From Echria macrotheca (lineage: Eukaryota > Ascomycota > Sordariomycetes > Sordariales > Schizotheciaceae), in NCBI GenBank assembly GCA_030411725.1, contig MU839835.1, positions 124,001 to 188,000 of the forward strand: 64,000 nucleotides of DNA, in the 5' to 3' direction. Below the pieces are notes generated by a model that was not told the DNA's origin, did not search any database, and saw only the letters and a list, made by a program, of their open reading frames with translations. This document shows, piece by piece, positions 46,230-57,072 of the stretch (within the stretch, counting starts at the first letter, position 1; each line of letters starts with the position of its first letter). A program made the translations under genes and the position numbers.

Positions 46230-48790
46230 ATGGAATTCGATACTCCGTTTCCACGTTTGCGGCGCCGACGTCGTCAGGTCTATAGCTCGCCGTCTTGCCT
46301 ATCCAGCAGCCCCACAAAGAGCCCGGCCGACTCTGGCTATGGCTCCGGCCCTGCCAGTTCTTCGTCGCCAGATGGATCGGCGGACGATGCCGACCATGGC
46401 TTCGAGGGATCGCCGGGCATGTTCTTGGATGGGAACGATTCAGATATCGAGAACGTCGACGACCCGTTCTTTGGTGGAGGCGGGCTTCCCACGCAGCCGC
46501 GCAACCAACCACAGAGACAAAAGCCCGCTACGTTACCGATCCGCTCGACCCCCTCCCGACCCGGCCTGCCATCTTCGTTCTTCTCCGAGACTGATATCAA
46601 ACTTCCCAGAGCAAGCTCCGACACTGGCCTCCGAGACCTTGACCGGTTCATCCCAGCGAGGTCCAACACGGATGCAACACAGAAATTCCGGACTGGAAAG
46701 TCGCCATCCGAGCTGACACCCTCCGAGAAGCTCCTGCGGCATAGTGGCGACAGCGAGGATGCGTTTTGTTACCGTCGGAGAGCCATCTCCCCAGCGGTAA
46801 CCAGCTACAGTGTGCTCATCGGGGACGACCCGTCACCCGGTTCCATGAGAGGTATGTCTCTTGTCTATTGAAATACGGATCTAACAGACGTAGTTGGCAG
46901 TGTTCTTGGCCCTTTGGATCACAACACGCGTCGCACAAGCCGGCAGGTAAGCCGTGGTACGGTCTGGTCTGTTGGTGGTGTTGTGCCTGGCCTGGCTGCC
47001 GTGGACAATGGTCGGGGTCAGTTTGTGCAAAGTGGGACGAATGCGCGTCTCTTCCGTACACCCTATCCGAAAAACAAGCCCAAGGCTGAGGAAGAGCGGG
47101 AGAAGCATGAGGCTCGGATCGCTTTGGCTCTCGGCATGGATCAGGCACATCGCGTGTTGGAAACGAAAGCGACACGTCGGCCCGAGATCAACAAAAGAGA
47201 GAGAGCTACAACTTGGAATGGGACCGAGTGGGTCAAGGAAGACTCAGAGACTCGTAAGTATGATCCGCCTACTGGCTGCAGCTGCCTATCTACTGGCTGC
47301 AGCCGCTCCTGGACTCTGCTGACGAGATAGCATCCGTCAGTGCACCGAAAGCCCGAGAACTCCCTCACGCCGCCTTCAAGTAAGTCACTGTCCTTGTCTC
47401 TTACCAACGCTGACATGACAGGGTCCTGGATGCCCCCGGGTTGAAAGACGACTTTTATTGCACATTGCTCGCCTACTCGGCCACCTGCGGCGTACTCGCA
47501 GTTGGTCTTGGAGATGTCGTCTACGGCTGGTCCGAGGCGGGCGGTGTTCGGCTTCTCAACGCCTCGGCTGCGCGTCCCATGATGTCTGAAATGGAATGCC
47601 ATCTCACGTGCTTGGCATTCTCGTCGACAGAAGGCCGCAAGGGTATCTTGGCACATGGGCGCAGAGATGGAACCTTGACGCTCATGTCATTGCTTGACGA
47701 CTCGACCGACCTCGACGAGGAGGACTCGAACGTCCCGCCGCTTCCCCGATTCGAGATATATCACAACGTGGCACCGCTGATGTGTTTGAGCTGGAAGCCG
47801 ACTGTTACGCCTCGTCCCTCGGGTAACCCGGTCTGTTCCGGTCGTATTGTCTACAACGAGGACCTCCTGGTTGGTGACGAACTCGGCTTCATCTATTACT
47901 ACGGCATCGAATGGCCCGAGAGATGGGAGGTGGAGCGGGATAACTGGCCGGGCAAGATAACCATGTATGCGAGGATTACTGTTCACTCACAGCAGATCTG
48001 CGGCCTTGCCTGGTCCCGGGATGGCAGCCTGTTCGCGACCGGCGGTAACGACAACGTATGCTGTCTGTTTGAGACGTCAAAGGTGATCGAGACCAGAAGA
48101 AGACGAATCGACCGAGGCACCGAGATCATTACCCGAGAGCGCGCGCGAACAATATCTGAAACCGAAGTGTCTTCGCACTCCATGTACTTTGCGATCAACT
48201 CAACGCCTGTCAAGGAGATCGAACGGGGCGATGAGACGCACCGATGGTTCCACGAAGCCGCGGTGAAGGCGATTGCGTTCTGCCCGTGGCAAGACGGGCT
48301 GGTGGCTACCGGAGGAGGATCGAACGACAAGTGCATTCACTTCTTCCACACGACATCGGGGGCACCCTTGGCAACTATTTCGGTGTCGGCACAGGTGACG
48401 AGTCTGATCTGGTCGACGACGAGCAAAGAAATTGCCGCGACGTTTGGGTATGCGCACCCTGAGCATCCGGTGCGCATCGCCGTGTTTTCGTGGCCCGACT
48501 GTCACCAGGTGGCTGCGATTCCGTGGCCCGGCGAACACCGAGCACTCTACGCGATTCCGTATCCGGGCGGGCCAAAGGATATGAGAGGAAAGGCTGGCAA
48601 AGGACGGAGCTACAGCAAGGCGCCGATGGAGGGGTGTATCATTGTTGCATCGAGCGACATGAGCATTAAATTCCATGAGGTGTGGGCGACGGACAGGAAG
48701 GGCGCAGCTAGGGGCCCGGGTATGCTTTGCGGGAGTGAGATCTTGGAGGGACTGGAGGGGATTGACCGGGATGCCGAGGTGATTCGTTAG
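46230..48790 (+). CDS. AMA1: AMA1-like meiotic APC/C activator (Cdc20/Cdh1 family)
   Basis: This co-activator recruits substrates to the anaphase-promoting complex. Four exons (46230-46851, 46894-47253, 47331-47379, 47422-48790) give 799 residues, all in phase. The N-terminal 200 residues are disordered and carry the C-box DRFIPAR (138-144) followed by SELTPSEKLLR. After the second exon the Cdc20-type signature RQVSRGTVWSVGG and RSGTNARLF-like QSGTNARLFRTPYP appear. The C-terminal seven-bladed WD40 region begins at VLDAPGLKDDFYCTLLAYS. The last two residues are Ile-Arg, the IR tail used for APC3 docking. The DAPGLKDDFY form and divergent WD repeats fit the AMA1 branch better than Cdc20 or Cdh1. 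The 77-base second intron contains a small direct repeat of ctactggctgcag. Confidence 0.88.
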
Positions 48791-48807
48791 GTTGGGGTGA
48801 GGTGGCT

Positions 48808-48920
48808 TGGACTGAGATGACGTTCCCACGACTTTTTGGACTGAGATGACGTTCTCAAGATGCGCTACGACTTCATGGACTGAGACGACGTTCTCAAAGA
48901 TGCGCTATGACTCTCAAAGG
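48808..48920. repeat. Three-unit short tandem repeat
   Basis: The unit TGGACTGAGATGACGTT recurs at about 48808, 48837 and 48877 with spacings of 29 and 40 bases. The second and third units also share a following TCAAGATGCGCTA-type segment. Confidence 0.7.
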
Positions 48921-49376
48921 TGGATAGGGTTTCGTTTGAAGAATTCGTGGACGACGTCTTGGACGAATGGGAAGACGACTTCTAGAAGATGGCATGATTG
49001 GCTTTGTGAGGATGAGCGTTCCTCAAGGCTAATGGACAACTTGGAGGACGAATAGACGACTTGGAGGATGCGCAGCTGGCTTTGCAGGCCCTCTTGGAGG
49101 GCACTTCCGAGGTGACGTGGCTGACCCGGGGGAACGATCAGAGCATCATGGGGGACTTTTGCAAGTTGCTGGACGACTCGCAGAAGACGATTGGGCAAAC
49201 GCCCGAACTGTTCAACGCAGACTGTATCATTTGGAGCAGAATACTCACATACACTGGGGATGCCGTCACGAGACGGTTGGTAAGATAGACACAAATTGAG
49301 TTTGGCGTTGCGTTTCAAGGGCTGTAGCGAGTGCCTCGCAGAGATGCTCGAGATAGCGTGGTCTTAATTCTGAGGC

Positions 49377-49595
49377 AAGACAGCGTGGGCATTGTTCAAC
49401 CAGTGGGGGTGATGTTACCTATCATTGTGTAAGTGCAGTGTTGTGTATCTAGACGGTGGCTAGACATCAAAGATCTAACATTCGCCGCGGAGACAGCGAG
49501 GGCATTGTTCAACCAGCGGGAGTGAGGTCGTGATGTTATCATTGTGGAAATGCAGCGTTCTGTATCTGAGACAGTGACTGGACGTCAAGGATTTA
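49377..49595. repeat. Diverged tandem duplication of about 105 bases
   Basis: Copy one (49377-49479) and copy two (49490-49595) share blocks such as GGGCATTGTTCAACCAG, TATCATTGTG and ATCAAAGAT/GTCAAGGAT in the same order. They differ by scattered transitions and two small indels. Confidence 0.75.
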
Positions 49596-50125
49596 ATAAG
49601 TGCTACGAACCCAGAATTCCTCCATCTAGAACAAGAATACAAGTCCAACGCCGGCTATGCGATCGTAATATCAAGTCTGGACAGTCACGGCCATATATAT
49701 AGTCTGAGCTGTCCAGTCTCTGCTGTCCTGTCGACCAGCTACACCTCTAGCAGCTCCTCCACAGCCCCTCGTCGTTTGTCAGGTCTCAGACCGGCTCCAT
49801 GGCCAAAACTGCTTCATCCAGCCAACGCTTCCCCAGCATCCTCTCCTCTGTCCCATCCGCTGACCCGGACCACCAACCACCAGCGCTTTCTCAGGAGCCT
49901 TTTACCTTCCAGACAAGTCAAGGCCCAGCACCAGCACCTCCTCACCTAACCACCACCACCACCGCCGCCACCACCACCTCCTGTCCAGCCAAGACCCAAT
50001 ATCTCCTCGGCAGCCTCTCTCTCTCTCAACCGATCCCGACCACCCAGCGCCAGCACCTCCCCTTCCACCACCGCTTATACCACCACCACCAACCCCCCCT
50101 AGAAACAAACACAAAAAGCAACCCC

Positions 50126-51031
50126 TTACTTCAAAATAGCAATCAGCAGCACCAAAATAACAATCAAAACAACAATAGCAACCATCTGCCTCGACTCGGA
50201 CGCAGACTTGGCAAATTTATTCACCTGCCGCCTGGCCCGATCCAAAGTGTTCTGGTGCCGATCGACGACCCGCTCGCTCTCGTCGAGCATGAGCACCTGC
50301 TCGTCCAGCTCGTCGCCGATGCGCATCGACAGCTCGCGCTGGCGGCCGATGCTCTCGCCGAGCGCGTCGAGCTGGGCGTCTTGTTCCGCTAGGATCTGGG
50401 CGTGGTATGCGTGGATTTGGACGTTGGAGGGGAGGGATTCGGCTTGTGCGCGGTAGCCTGCGGAATCATCTGAGGGGTCGTCGCGGTAGGGGAAGAGGGG
50501 ATTGTTTTGGGCTTCCAAGTCTGGGGTGTCGGTGAAGCGGACTGTTTTTGGGGTTGTTGATGGTTTTCGTTGCGTGGGATTGGGATTGGGATTGGGGTTG
50601 GGGGGTGGTGGGGACGAGGTTGAAGATTGCGCGTGGATGAAATCGGCTGCGAGGGAGGGGTCGTTTGGCGAGGTGAGGGTGGAGGATGTGGCGGGGGTTG
50701 GGAAGCCGTGGAATTGGGTTGAGAGGTCGTGGTATTGCTTTCGGAGGGTGGTTAGGGTCGAGGCGAGGGAGTTGGCTTTGCTGTGGTCGCGGGGGGGTTA
50801 GTTTTGGTTGTGAGGATGGGGAGAGGAAAAAACGAACGACTCGTCGCCGGTTTCGCGTAGTCGGGCTTCTTCTTTTTCGAGCCCTTCCAACCCTTCGCGG
50901 AATTGGTCGAGCGAGCGCGAGATGTGGCCATCTTGGCTGTCGCGCGTCAGGTTGAGGCTCTTTGCGCGCTGGCGTTCAAGCAGCGAGAGCTTGATGTGGT
51001 CGGCGAGGAGGAGGAGGGCGTTTGATGACAT
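50126..51031 (-). CDS. SYN8: Qc-SNARE, syntaxin-8 type
   Basis: SYN8 is a Qc-type SNARE of endosomal and vacuolar membrane fusion. Two exons (51031-50838 and 50780-50126, 57-base intron) give 282 residues. The start MSSNALLLLADHIKLSLLER opens an N-terminal helical region. A Pro/Asn/Thr-rich linker follows, then the SNARE helix (about residues 200-258: ILAEQDAQLDALGESIGRQR through ELDEQVLMLDESERVV), where the Gln of DEQV is the expected ionic-layer residue. A C-terminal tail anchor (VAIVVLIVILVLLIAILK) ends the protein, the normal tail-anchored layout. Confidence 0.9.
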
Positions 51032-51339
51032 TTTGTCTTGTTTGCTTTTTTGTCGCAGTCAAGTTGTCGTGCTTGAAACCGTGGAAAAACGAGTGATGGG
51101 GTGATGTCGTCGTCGAGCATGCGGTCATGCGAATCGCCGGCTGAGACTCTGGTGGTTTGGGTGTATTACGTACCCTTGGGAAGGCGCCAGGATAAGCGGT
51201 GGCCCGTGCGTAGTACGTACAACCTCCAACCAACGGCAGGCCCGGATGATTGTGGAGGTACACGCAACGCCCGGATGCTACAAAATAACGTCCCTCTCCG
51301 TCCCCGAGAAGCACACTTCTTTGTAGCCGACCCCCAAAG
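51032..51339. promoter_or_regulatory. Short divergent promoter of SYN8 and DUF3716 genes
   Basis: These 308 bases separate two divergent starts. No other feature is seen. Confidence 0.4.
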
Positions 51340-52220
51340 ATGGCTGATGATGCTGCCAGCACAGGCGAAGAAACCAACACCCCGGCACCGACGGCGGCAA
51401 CGGTAGATATCGAAATCCCCCCCGACATCCCGGCGGCCTTCCCACAGAGGCGCCGCGGCCGTCCGCCCGGCCGGCCCAACACGACGGTGCGCGAGGCCGA
51501 CTACGACGACAACGCCCTGGTGCGCGGCTGGAACGCGGCCAAGGCCGAGCGCGCCATCACGGCCATCCCCGTGCGCATCCGCGACGCCCTCAGCCCGGAC
51601 ATGCTGCAGCACGACACCCAGCGCGCCATCTTCGCGCTGCCGAGCCGCCAGTATCTGTACTTCGTCCAGGGCTGGATCACGGCCCGCCATGTGGCCTCGC
51701 ACCGGCCGAGCTACGTCAACGGGCTGCTGATCCACTCGCGCGGCGAGGACAGCCCGGACGAGTGCAAGCAGTGTGCCGAGCGGCGGGCGAAGGACGCGCT
51801 GGGCCCGTTTCTGGAGTGCAGGGTCCTGGCCGGGAAGTATCATAATAGCTGCTCGAACTGCAAGTGGTTTGATAACACGAGCGCGTGCTCGCTGTATACC
51901 GGGCCGAAGCCGAGCCGGAAGAGGAAGACCAAGTCCGGCGGTGATGTTGGGGAGGAGGACGGGCAGAGGCCGAGCAAGACGCCCGATCGTGGCCGTACTG
52001 ATCTGGGGCCGGGGGTGCAGGCGCAGCAGACCAGCCCGGAGAGCGCACCGGCAGAGGAGGTCCAGTTTGGCGAGATGCAGGTCGAGTAAGTTGTTGCTGT
52101 CGGAGAAGAGATGGTGCTGACGAGTGTAGCCATGACGCCAACGGTAGTCATATCGACAACGTGGTGGATGATGACCTGGCCGCGCAGCTGTTGCCCGACA
52201 TTCAGAATATGCACGCCTAG
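51340..52220 (+). CDS. DUF3716 zinc-knuckle-like protein
   Basis: Two exons (51340-52085 and 52130-52220, 44-base intron) give 278 residues. An AT-hook-like motif RRRGRPPGRPN lies near residues 37-47. The middle segment WNAAKAERAITAIPVRIRD through LPSRQYLYFVQGW precedes a Cys-rich region (about 146-190: CKQCAERRAKDALGPFLECR, then SCSNCKWFDNTSACSLY), which is the DUF3716 signature found in many, often expanded, families of Pezizomycotina. The tail is acidic and ends DIQNMHA. A DNA- or nucleic-acid-binding nuclear role is plausible from the AT hook plus Cys pairs, but the family function is unknown. Confidence 0.85.
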
Positions 52221-52640
52221 GAGTGGGAACCGAAGTATGCGTACGGTGTATGATATTTTGTAGAGCTGGGAGGATCTGGTGAGCGAGCCCGGCTCAGAGG
52301 ACGCAGACTGTATTGTTAGGGTGCCGACAAAAGCGTTTGCTTTTCTGCTCAAAGAATACGCGGTAGGGAATATTGATCACTAGACGATGGAACAGCGTAG
52401 CTATAATATATTGACTTTTTCACCTGTATCGTTCGGTCCGGACGCCTGGTCTATCTGCACCTAGGTGTACAATCTGCACCTAGGTATACATGCGAGCCAC
52501 CCCCGGTTTTAGACAGACACTACACCACAGGAGAATGATGACCCGATTTCGCCTTTGATTACCATTTCGGAATAAGCACTCTGTCAGTCGTCGAAACGCA
52601 CGGCCACACCACATTCAGCCTTGTCTTCGCCCCCCAAAAA
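52221..52640. other. Convergent gap with CACCTAGGT repeats
   Basis: This gap lies between the ends of the DUF3716 and BIM1-like genes. Around 52452-52490 the unit ATCTGCACCTAGGT occurs twice in direct orientation, each containing the palindrome CCTAGG. Confidence 0.5.
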
Positions 52641-53601
52641 TCAAAGCAAATGCAACAGCATCAGAAAAGCAGATCCAACCTGCGACAGCGACGAGGAACT
52701 GCTCGCGTCGCTAGTTCCCCCGGCAGTCGTCGATGTAACCGGGGGCAAGTTTCCTGTCGATGTGGCTCCAGACGACCCGGTCGGAGCCGTGACGGATGTC
52801 AGGCTCGGGGACGACGACGGGGGAGAGCCGGAGTCGGTGTCCCCGACGAAGCGGATGTTGCTGGTGATTTTGATGTCGGACGAGTTGAAGCAGTTCTTGT
52901 CGGTGACGGGCGGGATGGACGGGTCGTTGGCCTCTGCGAAGATGATGTCGGCGCACTTTGAATGTCAGTGTGGTTGATGGAGCAGATGAAAATCAAACTG
53001 AATTCAGATGCATTCAGAGGAAGAGGAGATGAAAAAGGACGGGAAGAAAAGAAAGGAAAAGAAAAAAAAAAAAGCGAAAAAAAGGAAGAAGAACAGAAGA
53101 AGAATAACGGAAGAAGAACGGAAGAACCAGAGGACGAAAGATACTCACAGAATACAAAGCCCCCCCATGCCGCTGCGCCTGCACAACCTGTATACTCGCC
53201 ATATCCCCCTTTTCCACCTTGGTCCCCGCCGGCAGCTCAACCCCCTTGAGACAGATCGTGCCCGGGTACGGATTGTCGCTCGGCCCCTGCATCTCGAAAA
53301 CCGGCACCATCGGCGTCGAGCAGTTCGTCGGCTCTTTTCCGAGACACAGATTTACGTATATCAAATTCTGCAAATGTCCCGCAAACCACCCCGGCTGGAA
53401 AGCAACGGCGCCGCCGCCCGCCAGCGGCCACGCCGTTCGGTTTGTGGTAGGACCGATGCCGCCACACGGGTACGTCCATTGCATGCCAAAGGGGAACGAC
53501 GCATTCGTGATGAGCGTGTTGCCGCGCCAGGGAGGGTATGTCAGGATCGTGTGGCCCTGGGCCAGCGGCAGGATGCAGGCGAGGATGGTGATGAGATGCA
53601 T
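52641..53601 (-). CDS. BIM1/X325 LPMO-like copper protein, GPI-anchored
   Basis: This family (X325, typified by BIM1 of Cryptococcus) shares the LPMO fold and copper-binding N-terminal histidine but acts in copper handling rather than polysaccharide cleavage. Exons 53601-53149 and 52955-52641 give 255 residues, phase 0. The signal peptide is MHLITILACILPLAQG; cleavage leaves H17 as the new N-terminus (HTILTYPPWRGN). Family features include WTYPCGGIGPTTNRT, LCLGKEPTNCS, paired cysteines and several NxS/T sites. After ITSNIRFVGDT the chain is a Ser/Thr/Gly-rich stalk ending in a hydrophobic tail (AFLMLLHLL) preceded by serines, typical of GPI attachment. The 193-base intron is unusually long for this window and has a long pyrimidine tract. 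An upstream ATG at 53694 is in frame but would bury the signal peptide. Confidence 0.9.
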
Positions 53602-54404
53602 TTTGTGTATAAACGAATTGGTGGTTGGTTGGTTGGTGTTGACCTGTTTCGAAACGACGGATCGAGCACAACTATATAAATACAAAGTTTCCAACAGATC
53701 TACCTAGGCAAATGATCAACCAACAAAGATCCGTTTTTAGATGCACGAATAAAAGCGGTGCTCATCGAAAGAGCTGGTTAAGCAAACCCGTTGACTGGTC
53801 AGGTCGGGGCGGATGAAACAACGGTGTAAGCACCGGTATAACCACTCACTATAAAAGCTGGGGCAATCTCGCACTTCGACAGCTCGGTTGCCTCGCTGTT
53901 TGTCGCTGCCGACGTCATACACATTTAGCAGGCTGCCAATCCTTACCGTACTACCGGAATCCTTCGAGTGCATGCAACGGGGCTGTGCTCGGCACCCCAG
54001 TGCCGTCTGTTGGGGTTGACGGATCCGGATCCCCATGTCCGTAGCCCGTGTGAACAAAATTCATAGCCGCCCATTTATTTGCTGCCAAAATGGGATTGGA
54101 GGAGCCGCTGCGGCGCGCTTGCGAATTGACTTAGACTGGCGGATGGTCCAGGTCATCTATCGTGTGAGGCTCCCAAGGGGATGAACAATGATCGCTGCTG
54201 TGGGTTGTTGATCTAGGTAGCTGGAGCGATTCCTTATACTCATAAACAATACTACAGTCTAAGGTCGTCCCATCGTCAAAAGAAAGGTTGTCTCATTGCT
54301 TTTATCTGGCCGTTTGAGGAGCACTAGCCCTAGGCCTGGGAACCCATCAGCAGCGCAACTGAGCTCAGTCCATAAACCTGAAGAATCCTTTGCAATATTT
54401 AAGA
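53602..54404. other. Intergenic boundary to the accessory region
   Basis: No gene is supported. A TACCTAGG motif lies at 53701-53708. From here rightwards conserved genes stop and the lineage-specific block begins. Confidence 0.5.
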
Positions 54405-55340
54405 TGCCTACACCTGTCGGATCGACGAGCGTCACATCGGGAGACCTCGATGCCTGCCTCCAAAGCTGTCGGACGTGCGTCCAACGGCTAGAGAACAAGG
54501 TCCAGCAAATATCTGCCACCGAGACGGTCAGTGCAACCTTGGCCGGCAATTTCGAGACCTTGCTGGACCGGATCAACGTGGCAACGAAGCAGCTGCCCAA
54601 CGTGTCCGGCTGGAGCACGGCGTGCAAACCCATGCACAGCTGGATCAGGATAAACGCGAGGTCCGAGCAAAGCAGGATGGGCTCAGGGCTTTCGTGGCCA
54701 AGGCCTATGCCGAGGTGGAAGTGGCCAGAAAATAGAGGTCGCAATCCGTGAAAGGGAACGAAACGGTGCCAAAGCTGAGCGTCAGGCAGTTGACGCTATT
54801 CGTCAGGGAATTTCCGACACTAAGTTAAATGTAAAAGAGTTGAACAAGCTGCCAATGAGCTGAAGAAGAAAGCTGAAGACGAGTGGAGCAAGATTGGGGA
54901 GCAGAGCAAAAGAAACCAAGAGCTCCTTACACAACTAGCGGCCGACCAAGATTCAAGATATGAGAAAGAAGCTTGAGGATGAGAAGAAGCTTCTGGAAGA
55001 TAGGGGGAAGAAGCTTGATGAAGAGAAAAAGCTTTTGGATGACAGGGCAGTGGCACTGCCTGCCGCAGAAGAGAATCTCCGTGACCGCAAACAGACTCGA
55101 GGACATAGCAGACGTTGACGACTATCCGCGAAGACGCTCACAAAACACAGAGAGATTTGAAAGACGAAGTCAGTCAACTCATGAGAGAACTTGGAGGAAG
55201 AGGGTCGGAAGCTGGCAGCCCAGCAAGCTGCTGCAACCATCTCGTCCCAGTCCGGCAAACGGCCGCTGGAGGAGATGGAAGACCCGGCGGAACTGCAAGT
55301 TGCACAGGAAGGACGGACGGGTCAAGATCCGAGGCTAGGG
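54405..55340 (+). pseudogene. Coiled-coil protein relic broken by multiple frameshifts
   Basis: Successive frames on the plus strand give natural, mostly coiled-coil sequence that only makes sense as one protein. The pieces are MPTPVGSTSVTSGDLDACLQ from 54405; LDQDKREVRAKQDGLRAFVA (about 54645); KIEVAIRERERNGAKAER (about 54728); ELKKKAEDEWSKIGEQSKRN (about 54858); MRKKLEDEKKLLEDRGKKLD (about 54960); TIREDAHKTQRDLKDEVSQL (about 55118); EEEGRKLAAQQAAATISSQS (about 55194); and a final RPLEEMEDPAELQVAQE. At least five frame changes separate them and none coincides with GT..AG introns. I infer a dead gene of roughly 300 residues. The family is not recognised. Confidence 0.65.
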
Positions 55341-55878
55341 TTAAGCACATGCATTGGTCATGAGCATGCATGGGAATACATGATTTGGACCCAAGCGTAT
55401 TGAATCGTTTGTACATTGAAGTCTTAGCCGGCCAGTCCTGTGCCATCATCGCCATCGGGAGCAGAGTCAGATTCTTGACACTGAGACTCTTCGACCCGTT
55501 GATACCTTCAGAAAACACAGGCCACGTTTTGTGGTCCCGTGAGAGCAAGGATGTACACACACACAAGGCTTGTAAAAACGAGGAGCATAAAAGAAGTGGT
55601 AGCCCTCCCCCCGCTGCGTGCTTGCCAACCATCCTGCCCGGCGAAATCGGCTGCTGCCACCTCACTTCCCAGCTGCCCGTTTGCGATTGCTTGACCTTTT
55701 CTTGCCCTTGCCCCTCCACCCACGATAACCTTTCCTCATGCAGGCTTTTTCAACTTCGCAAGTCCTCCCCAATTCGATCTGCAACGAAAAAGTCATCAAC
55801 AAACCAAAAAGCACCAACACCCAAGAAGCTGTAAGTTTCAATTCCAACCGTCTGCCGCCCATCTAACCTTTCTAGAAA
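55341..55878 (+). promoter_or_regulatory. Upstream region and 5' intron of the next gene
   Basis: A clean intron lies at 55831-55875 (GTAAGT donor, ATCTAAC branch, CTAG acceptor), three bases before the ATG at 55879. An ATG at 55738 opens 31 codons that read in phase across this intron into the same frame. The intron is therefore either in the untranslated leader or within an N-terminally longer protein. Confidence 0.55.
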
Positions 55879-57072
55879 ATGTCCTCTAACAACCAATCGC
55901 GCAAGCGTGCGCGCGTCCACGACGACGACGACAAGGAGGACGTGGCTCCTCGTGGGCGCCCCCAACGCCTCACACGGCCGGCAATTACGGGGCTGCCGCC
56001 GTCAGAGATGGATATTCGTGCGGGTATCGGCGAGACCCGCGACGGGGGTCGGCTTGCCACTTTGGTGGTGCAGCCAGCTGATGCTGAGCTTCGGGGCGGG
56101 CCCGTTGTCTCGCATCTGGACCAGACCACGGTTGCGATCACTGCCTCGTTTAGCGAGGTCATGAGCCAGATGCAGGACATGATCCAGCAACTGCGCATCA
56201 ACGAGCGGACGCCGTGGACGGTGATCGCTCAGGTCCGGCCTGAGCTCCAACGGGAGTCGGATCAGCTATTCCGGGATGCAAATCCCGGGATGGTGATCCA
56301 ACCAACCCAGCTGTCGCTTTCGGCAGCCCAGCAGTTGGTGGGGCCGGAGCCCGTACAGCCCCTTCTTGCCGACCGATTGGCGAGTCGTGGAAGAGCCGGC
56401 GTCTGGCGAGGACGGGGTGGCTATCGCGGAGGCAGGGGTGGCCAGCGAGGAGGCAGAGGAGGATCTCAAGCCCCTAGACCGGGGGGAAGTCAAGTCTCCT
56501 CGCGCGGCCCACCGCGCACACATATGGCCGCTCCACTGCCGCCAATTCGGGAGGAAATGCGGGGGGGAGAGTGTCAGCGGCTTCCCCTTACCGATCCGGG
56601 GACGCATCCGCAGTGGCGGGCTTTGCGGGATGCGGAATTTACCACTGCCGCACACTTGGGCGCGGGCGAGACTGCGGAGGAGGAGGAAAGAGAAGTCGCG
56701 GGCGATCGCCGCGAGAATGTGAAGGAAGAATGGGTTGACCGCCCTATGGAAGATGGGGAGCATTGGGGTGAGCAGCCCATGGAAGACGGAGGTCAGGACA
56801 CAGGCCAACCCGCCGTTCCTCAGAATCTGGGGGTGCCGGCTCTTGGTCCTCCAAGCATCGACCAGGTGCGGCAGGTTCCGCGAGGCCCGCGTGCGTCGTC
56901 GTCCCTCGGGCCGATGAGGCTGAAGAGGACGGTGTATGAGCGTCTCTCTGCTGGGTATATCGGGAACCACCCGAGACCCGGCCCGCGTATGGCCGCGTCC
57001 TCGAGGCCCCCCTTCGAGGATTTGGACCCCGAGGATATAGTTGACTATAGCGATAGCGAGATTGAGCTGTAG
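55879..57072 (+). CDS. Unrecognised nuclear-type protein with RGG box and shared C-terminal module
   Basis: I do not recognise this 397-residue protein. The N-terminus (SRKRARVHDDDDKEDVAPRG) looks like a nuclear localisation signal. Residues 85-112 form a helix (ITASFSEVMSQMQDMIQQLR). Residues 169-195 form a Gly-Arg-rich RGG box (GRGGYRGGRGGQRGGRGG) typical of RNA or protein binding. The C-terminal third holds acidic motifs and a module (PMEDGGQDTGQPAVPQNLG, GPPSIDQVRQV, then PPFEDLDPEDIVDYSDSE) also present at the end of the gene at 58480-59898, although the N-terminal halves are unrelated. A start at 55738, spliced in phase, would add 32 residues. It is a single main exon with codon use like its neighbours. 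Confidence 0.65.
   Translation: MSSNNQSRKRARVHDDDDKEDVAPRGRPQRLTRPAITGLPPSEMDIRAGIGETRDGGRLATLVVQPADAELRGGPVVSHLDQTTVAITASFSEVMSQMQDMIQQLRINERTPWTVIAQVRPELQRESDQLFRDANPGMVIQPTQLSLSAAQQLVGPEPVQPLLADRLASRGRAGVWRGRGGYRGGRGGQRGGRGGSQAPRPGGSQVSSRGPPRTHMAAPLPPIREEMRGGECQRLPLTDPGTHPQWRALRDAEFTTAAHLGAGETAEEEEREVAGDRRENVKEEWVDRPMEDGEHWGEQPMEDGGQDTGQPAVPQNLGVPALGPPSIDQVRQVPRGPRASSSLGPMRLKRTVYERLSAGYIGNHPRPGPRMAASSRPPFEDLDPEDIVDYSDSEIEL

Larger units (their letters stand above)
48791..50125. other. Convergent intergenic region with tandem duplications
   Basis: There is no supported gene in 1.3 kb. It contains a short tandem repeat near 48808-48920 and a diverged duplication of about 105 bases at 49377-49479 and 49490-49595, described separately. 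A C/A-rich stretch (49900-50120) lies at the 3' end of SYN8. Confidence 0.5.

Noticed and set aside
48914..49318. Open frames on both strands after the AMA1-like gene
   Set aside because: They overlap the tandem-repeat area, are Glu/Asp- or Arg-rich, and have no domain or splice structure.
49799..50392. Rightward open frame of 197 codons
   Set aside because: Its second half is antisense to the SYN8 SNARE helix and its first half is His/Thr/Pro low complexity.
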